A stretch of DNA of 64,000 nt from contig NZ_CANNBM010000009.1 of the NCBI RefSeq assembly GCF_947502895.1, positions 1-64,000 on the forward strand, read 5' to 3'. Both the position numbers and the translations under genes were made by a program. Source of the DNA: an uncultured Sulfitobacter sp. GTDB lineage: Bacteria > Pseudomonadota > Alphaproteobacteria > Rhodobacterales > Rhodobacteraceae. Below are positions 60,260 through 64,000 of this stretch, piece by piece (the first letter of the stretch is position 1; each line of letters begins with the position of its first letter). The notes under the pieces were generated by a model. It saw only the letters and a program-made list of their open reading frames with translations. It searched no databases and was not told the DNA's origin.

Positions 60260-60946
60260 ATGAAGCGCTCCCGCATCAACGAAATCATGTCACAAGCGGA
60301 CGACATGATACGTTCGTTCGGATTTTCGCTCCCGCCCTTCGCCTATTGGAGCCCTTCCGAATTTCAGGCACGCAAAAGCGCTGCTTCGGCGTTGATTGAT
60401 GCGAGATGCGGATGGGATATCACAGACTACGGCGCAGGGGACTTCGACCAAATGGGGCTGTTCCTCTTCACCCTGCGCAACGGACGTCTTGCAGACCTGC
60501 GGCGGGGCAAAGGTATGTGCTACGCCGAGAAACTTCTGATATCGCGGCAGGATCAACTCAGCCCCATGCATACCCACGTCGAAAAAACAGAAGACATCAT
60601 CAACAGAGGCGGAGCTACTTTGGTGATCGAGCTTTTCGGCTCTGGCGATAAGGGAGATTTTTGCGCGGACAGGGGGGGACAAGTGCTTTGCGACGGCATC
60701 TTGCGGGACTTTCATGCGGGCGAAAAACTCAAACTCGCTCCCGGTGAAAGCGTGACATTGATGCCAGGGGACTGGCACGCCTTTTGGGCCGAAGGTGGTG
60801 ATGTCTTGATCGGCGAAGTGTCCACAGTGAACGACGACCTCAACGACAATATTTTCCGCGAGCCGATTGGTCGCTTTGCCCAGATCGAAGAAGATGTTGC
60901 TCCACTGCATCTGTTGGTGAGCGACTACGCCCTTTTACTGAAATGA
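60260..60946 (+). CDS. D-lyxose/D-mannose ketol-isomerase family cupin
   Basis: A 228-residue cupin isomerase. Metal ligands appear as SPMHTHVEKTEDIINRGG (two His and a Glu) and a distal His in GDWHAFWAEGG. D-lyxose isomerases convert D-lyxose to D-xylulose and usually also D-mannose to D-fructose. Next to an Frc-type transporter (fructose/mannose/ribose) and a sugar kinase, mannose-to-fructose isomerisation is a reasonable physiological role. It starts with an AAGGAAAAG ribosome site 48 bp after the ROK gene. Confidence 0.83.
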   Translation: MKRSRINEIMSQADDMIRSFGFSLPPFAYWSPSEFQARKSAASALIDARCGWDITDYGAGDFDQMGLFLFTLRNGRLADLRRGKGMCYAEKLLISRQDQLSPMHTHVEKTEDIINRGGATLVIELFGSGDKGDFCADRGGQVLCDGILRDFHAGEKLKLAPGESVTLMPGDWHAFWAEGGDVLIGEVSTVNDDLNDNIFREPIGRFAQIEEDVAPLHLLVSDYALLLK

Positions 60947-61034
60947 TATCGTGTGAGTATGGTTTACAGGCGCTTGTCCGCTGCTACTCTGCCTCAGCAA
61001 AATAGCAGTACGTAGGCAGTCAAGCTGTTCCAAA

Positions 61035-61052
61035 TTGGAAAGCCGTTTCCAA
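61035..61052. terminator. Hairpin downstream of the isomerase gene
   Basis: TTGGAAA (61035-61041) pairs with TTTCCAA (61046-61052) around a 4-base GCCG loop, about 90 bp after the isomerase stop. No T-run follows, so terminator function is uncertain. Elsewhere in 60947-61336 I see no supported gene; a 69-codon minus-strand frame near 61105-61314 is not convincing. Confidence 0.4.
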
Positions 61053-61336
61053 GACCTCTCTTATTCCGAAGCGGTTTTGGTTCCACTCGTTTTCAATCGA
61101 AATCTCAATCTTCCGCCGCTGCGATTACCTTGAGTCTATAACCTGTAGACCTGACGTCCAACCATCGCGCAGCGAACAGCTGCTTTTCGCCCTCGGTGCG
61201 TTTCACTGCAGATGCAGCATATGAAAAGCAGTCGTCGGTCACGCTGACCGCAAGGTTTGGAAAGTTCGCGTTGCCACCTCTCGCCTTCCGATTTGGCGGT
61301 GATTTCGTTTGCAACCGCAGCGAACGGCAGCAAAGA

Positions 61337-62862
61337 GCTGATTGTGTTAAAAAAACTCGCTGGTTTCAGCCTTTCCAAGTGAGTTATCGCCATGATTTTA
61401 CTTGGACGTCTGTATGTCGACCACGGTGTTAGCCTGTGGCGGGCACCAACGGGTTGAGTTTGGCGAGTTTCCGAAGGTTTTGGGCGATTGCTACTAAGGT
61501 GAATTCGTCTTGGACGCCACATGGGCCTCGTAATCGGAGCTTACCCAAGCCAAGGATTCGTTTGAGGTGTGCGAAGAGCATCTCGACTTTCTTCCGTCGG
61601 TTCTGCGCGATTTGATTGAACTCTGACGCTGTACATTGGCGGGGAAATTCCCGGACGATCTCATATTGCTCGCGGTGGATCGCGCGGGTGTCTGATTTGG
61701 TACAGCAATTGGCTTTTAATGGGCAATCGATGCAATCGGATTGAAGGGCCCGGTATTTGCGCGCTTTCCATTCTTGCGCGTTCTAGGCGGGATCGGAATA
61801 GGTGCGCCGCGTATGCTTTATCTCTTTGCCGCCAGGACAGATGTGGCGATCATTCTCATAGTCCCATGTGAAGTCTGGTCCGGAGTATGTTCCATCAGTC
61901 CGCTCGCCCTCATCAAAGACGGGAATGAAGGGCAGGATCTTGCGTTTGAGTGCCAGCCAAACAGGATTGCCAGACAACCCGTAGGCCGTGTCCGCAGCAA
62001 TCCAATTCGGCTTCAAGCCAAATATCTCTTCGGTCCGGTCGATCATCTTGCGCATGGCTCCAGCCTCGGCAGTCCTGTTGGAGCGGCTGGCATCCACATC
62101 AACGATGATACTGTGGTCAGTATCGATCAGATTATTGGTGGAATACGCAAAGAATGCGGGGCCTTTGCGTGCGGCAGCCCATTGGCTGGCTGGATTGGCA
62201 TGAGCAGTGAACTTGGGCTTTGTCGTAGCGGCCGCACCAAAGGCTTCGTCGTCCAGCGTGTCGAGATAGTCCCGCACCGCGCGTGGTGCATCGTTAGCGT
62301 CAGCCACACGGGCTTCCCAGCATTCAGGGTTGCTGGAGTTCTGTTTCTGGACATCAGCACTGATCAAGCTGGCATCCATGGCAAACCCCTGTCCGCCAAC
62401 AAGGCCTTCTCGCACGTATCGCGCAACGGTCGTCTCGAACACGCGGCGCAACAGATCGCTTTCGCGGAACCTACCATACCGGTTCTTTGAAAAGCTGGAG
62501 TGATCCGGGATCGGATCGTTTAAATCGAGACGGCAAAACCAGCGATAAGCGAGGTTCAGAGCGAATACCGAAGCAATATCCGATCAAAAGCATGCGGATG
62601 AGAAGCTCAGGATCAATCGAGGGGCGACCCGTGTGGCTGTAGAAATCCGACAGATGTTCGCGGATACTGCTCAGGTTTACGAACCAGTCGATCGACCGTA
62701 GCAGGTGATCTTGCGGGACATGATCCTCCAGAGAGAACTCATAAAACAGCGCCCCTTGCGCCTCCTGCTTTGGTCCCATCACCGCCAAATCCCCCAATCA
62801 ATAAAGGAATTGAGCCAGCGATTGACCCTTCGATCGAGCAAGAGTTTTTCAACACAATCAGC
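61337..62862. mobile_element. Degenerate IS1182-type insertion sequence
   Basis: The left end GCTGATTGTGTTAAAAAAAC (61337 on) and the right end read inward, GCTGATTGTGTTGAAAAACTC (62862 back to 62842), form imperfect terminal inverted repeats around a broken transposase. The span of about 1.5 kb is normal for the family. No clear target-site duplication is visible (CAAAGA against CTTATC), consistent with an old or rearranged insertion. Confidence 0.72.
61429..62779 (-). pseudogene. IS1182-family transposase, disrupted by a frameshift deletion and an amber codon
   Basis: Three pieces of one transposase. N-terminal: MGPKQEAQGALFYEFSLEDH to CFGIRSE. Then a frame change and loss of about 20 bp near 62565, after which NLAYRWFCRL continues in another frame through the DDE-type core (GFAMDASLISADV, DVDASRSNRT, AADTAYGLSGNP). 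An in-frame TAG at 61783-61785 interrupts TYSDPA-NAQEWKARKYR, and the C-terminus FNQIAQNRRKKVEMLFAHLK runs to a TAA at 61429-61431. Both lesions make it non-functional. It reads opposite to the ROK/isomerase genes. Confidence 0.83.
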
Positions 62863-63020
62863 CTTATCTGTAAATTCAATTCACTTGCTGCGTGCAATCG
62901 CAGCGCTAGAATTTCGGGGCGCGCAAAGAGAGCTGTGCTGTCATGCAGCGGAGAAACCGGTCATTCGACCTTTCTGCAGCGAAAGTAATCTCAGTGCTGT
63001 TCGACGTTTGGGCTTTCTTC
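62863..63020. other. Spacer right of the insertion sequence
   Basis: 158 bp between the IS right end and the small membrane protein gene. It shows no gene or repeat that I can support. Sequence 62906-62990 has a GCAGCG-rich composition but no clear structure. Confidence 0.35.
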
Positions 63021-63557
63021 TCAATATTCGTCCGTATGCGATCCCAATACCGCTCTGTCACGCCGCAAAAAGCGCCAGAGATCATACACGTCCATGATCA
63101 GGCAGGCTGCTACAATGACGCCAAGGTCAAAACGTACATGTAGTCTTGGCGATGCCAGATCAGCCATATCAATAGTGGCGCCCAAGGGATCAGATGCGAA
63201 AGAGCAAGGATGCACTATTCCCAAACCCGAGACACCGCATGCGACAACAATCGTAGCGATGACGCCGGAGCTTGTGGTGATCCAGCTTCCATCTGTGATT
63301 AATTGGTGTGATCCAAGCCACCACAGTAGATCGCCGAGGGCGAAATAGACGACCTCAACTGGATGAATGGCAGTACGACTGGACGCCTCGGAAAGATATA
63401 GACCATTCATAATCAGGCCCACCCCGACGATGTGCGCAAACCCTGTCGGCCGGCCACCAAGAAAGCCTGAAACAGCTTCTGGCATCAAAATACACATAAT
63501 ACCGAAAGCCAGACAACTTGCTGCACTGAGGCGGAGCAAAAGTCTAAGGCTAGTCAT
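63021..63557 (-). CDS. Small inner-membrane protein of unknown function
   Basis: A 178-residue protein with four or five hydrophobic helices (LLLRLSAASCLAFGIMCIL, GFAHIVGVGLIMNGLYL, VIATIVVACGVSGLGIV, DLGVIVAACLIMDVYDLW). I do not recognise the family. The acidic and polar residues between helices and the short C-terminal tail suggest a simple transporter-like or scaffold protein. It is divergent from the MarR-type regulator that begins 140 bp away and could be its target; that is inferred from position only. Confidence 0.65.
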   Translation of the reverse strand: MTSLRLLLRLSAASCLAFGIMCILMPEAVSGFLGGRPTGFAHIVGVGLIMNGLYLSEASSRTAIHPVEVVYFALGDLLWWLGSHQLITDGSWITTSSGVIATIVVACGVSGLGIVHPCSFASDPLGATIDMADLASPRLHVRFDLGVIVAACLIMDVYDLWRFLRRDRAVLGSHTDEY

Positions 63558-63696
63558 CGTCGATCTGACCTTGCAAACAGTGCTGGCAACTAATTGGAGA
63601 TAGCCTATCTTGGCAACAAAGCTTACAACTGGGGCTGCTCCGCGACCGGCACTGTGTCTGCTGATGTAGTCTGGCGCGCGTTGGATTTATCAAAGT

Positions 63697-64000
63697 GTGC
63701 TCGGCATTTTGCACGGTAAAGGTTACACTGAATTGACCGAGCCTCATCTGACATTTTTGGCCAGTCTTGACTGTGGCGCTACTCAAGCAAGCGCCGTTGC
63801 GCAGCGCTTAGGTGTGACACGGCAGGCAATCTATCGCACGACAACTGAAATGCAGAATGAGGGGTTTCTGCCACTGAAACCTGATCCTGTTCCGCGCAAT
63901 CAAAAGAACATTGTCGTGACACCAAAAGGGGTGATTTTGGCAACCAATGCGCGGCAAGCCTTGGAAAAAGCAGAAACCGAATTTGCCAAGCGTGCAGGCT
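63697..64000 (+). CDS. MarR-type winged-helix regulator, C-terminus cut by window edge
   Basis: The frame is open from 63670 and runs off the right end. From the GTG at 63697-63699 it reads LGILHGKGYTELTEPHL and then SAVAQRLGVTRQAIYRTTTE (helix-turn-helix) and NIVVTPKGVILATNARQ (the wing and following helix). This is the MarR pattern, in which LTEPHLTFL precedes the DNA-binding helix. A TAG at 63667-63669 blocks an earlier start; the true start codon is uncertain. Divergent from the small membrane protein gene. Confidence 0.68.
   Translation, partial: MLGILHGKGYTELTEPHLTFLASLDCGATQASAVAQRLGVTRQAIYRTTTEMQNEGFLPLKPDPVPRNQKNIVVTPKGVILATNARQALEKAETEFAKRAG

Noticed and set aside
61105..61314. 69-codon minus-strand frame left of the insertion sequence
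   Set aside because: Short, no ribosome site or recognisable motif; its flanks look like intergenic sequence.
1..64000. Search for tRNA, rRNA and riboswitch elements
   Set aside because: No cloverleaf with conserved T-loop, rRNA-like stretch or recognisable riboswitch core was seen by eye; a covariance-model scan would be needed to exclude small RNAs.

Overview
The window looks like a chromosomal or megaplasmid segment from a marine alphaproteobacterium of the Rhodobacteraceae (Roseobacter type). This is inferred from two TRAP transporters, dense sugar-acid operons, a FrcBCAK-like ABC sugar system, secreted RTX proteins and many ATGA gene overlaps. No rRNA, tRNA or CRISPR was seen, so the genus is not resolved.

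Region 1 (1-13.5 kb) is sugar-acid and aldarate uptake and breakdown. A long minus-strand operon encodes a TRAP transporter (DctP, DctQ, DctM), a galactarolactone-cycloisomerase-like enolase-superfamily enzyme, a PhyH dioxygenase, a UxaA-family dehydratase, a Gfo/Idh/MocA dehydrogenase, a 3-HIBADH-family reductase, a DMT permease and a KDG kinase cut by the window edge. A divergent FadR-type GntR regulator faces it across a promoter region with a perfect 13-bp inverted repeat. A DenD-like D-erythronate dehydrogenase and a second reductase follow, convergent with the regulator.

Region 2 (13.7-25.6 kb) is a nine-gene plus-strand operon. Its first half is an apparent non-phosphorylative route (SDR, IlvD/EDD dehydratase, FAH-fold hydrolase, 2-hydroxyacid dehydrogenase, LysE exporter). 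Its second half is the C4 tetronate pathway (LtnD, OtnK, OtnC, OtnI). A divergent idonate/5-ketogluconate dehydrogenase pair, a second PhyH enzyme and a CxxC redoxin follow.

Region 3 (25.8-41.1 kb) is the most unusual part. A signalling trio (hybrid histidine kinase, periplasmic SUOX-fold protein without an obvious molybdenum-ligating Cys, NarL-type response regulator) lies beside an eight-gene minus-strand operon. That operon encodes a BcsA-like glycosyltransferase without PilZ, two DUF3131 proteins, an OpgC-like acyltransferase, a periplasmic protein, and a complete partner-switch module (SpoIIE phosphatase with REC, STAS, RsbW-like kinase). A stand-alone Hpt protein, a decayed receiver fragment and an outer-membrane barrel protein lie just upstream. 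I read this as a polysaccharide synthesis and export system under partner-switch control.

Region 4 (41.4-48.7 kb) holds two convergent genes for large RTX/type-I-secreted proteins of 815 and 1556 residues. Region 5 (49.5-55 kb) holds a second TRAP transporter, an amidase and a LysR regulator. Region 6 (55.3-61 kb) is an Frc-type sugar ABC operon with a kinase, a divergent ROK regulator and a D-lyxose-isomerase-family cupin. Region 7 (61.3-64 kb) has a decayed IS1182-type element, a small membrane protein and the start of a MarR-type regulator cut by the right edge.
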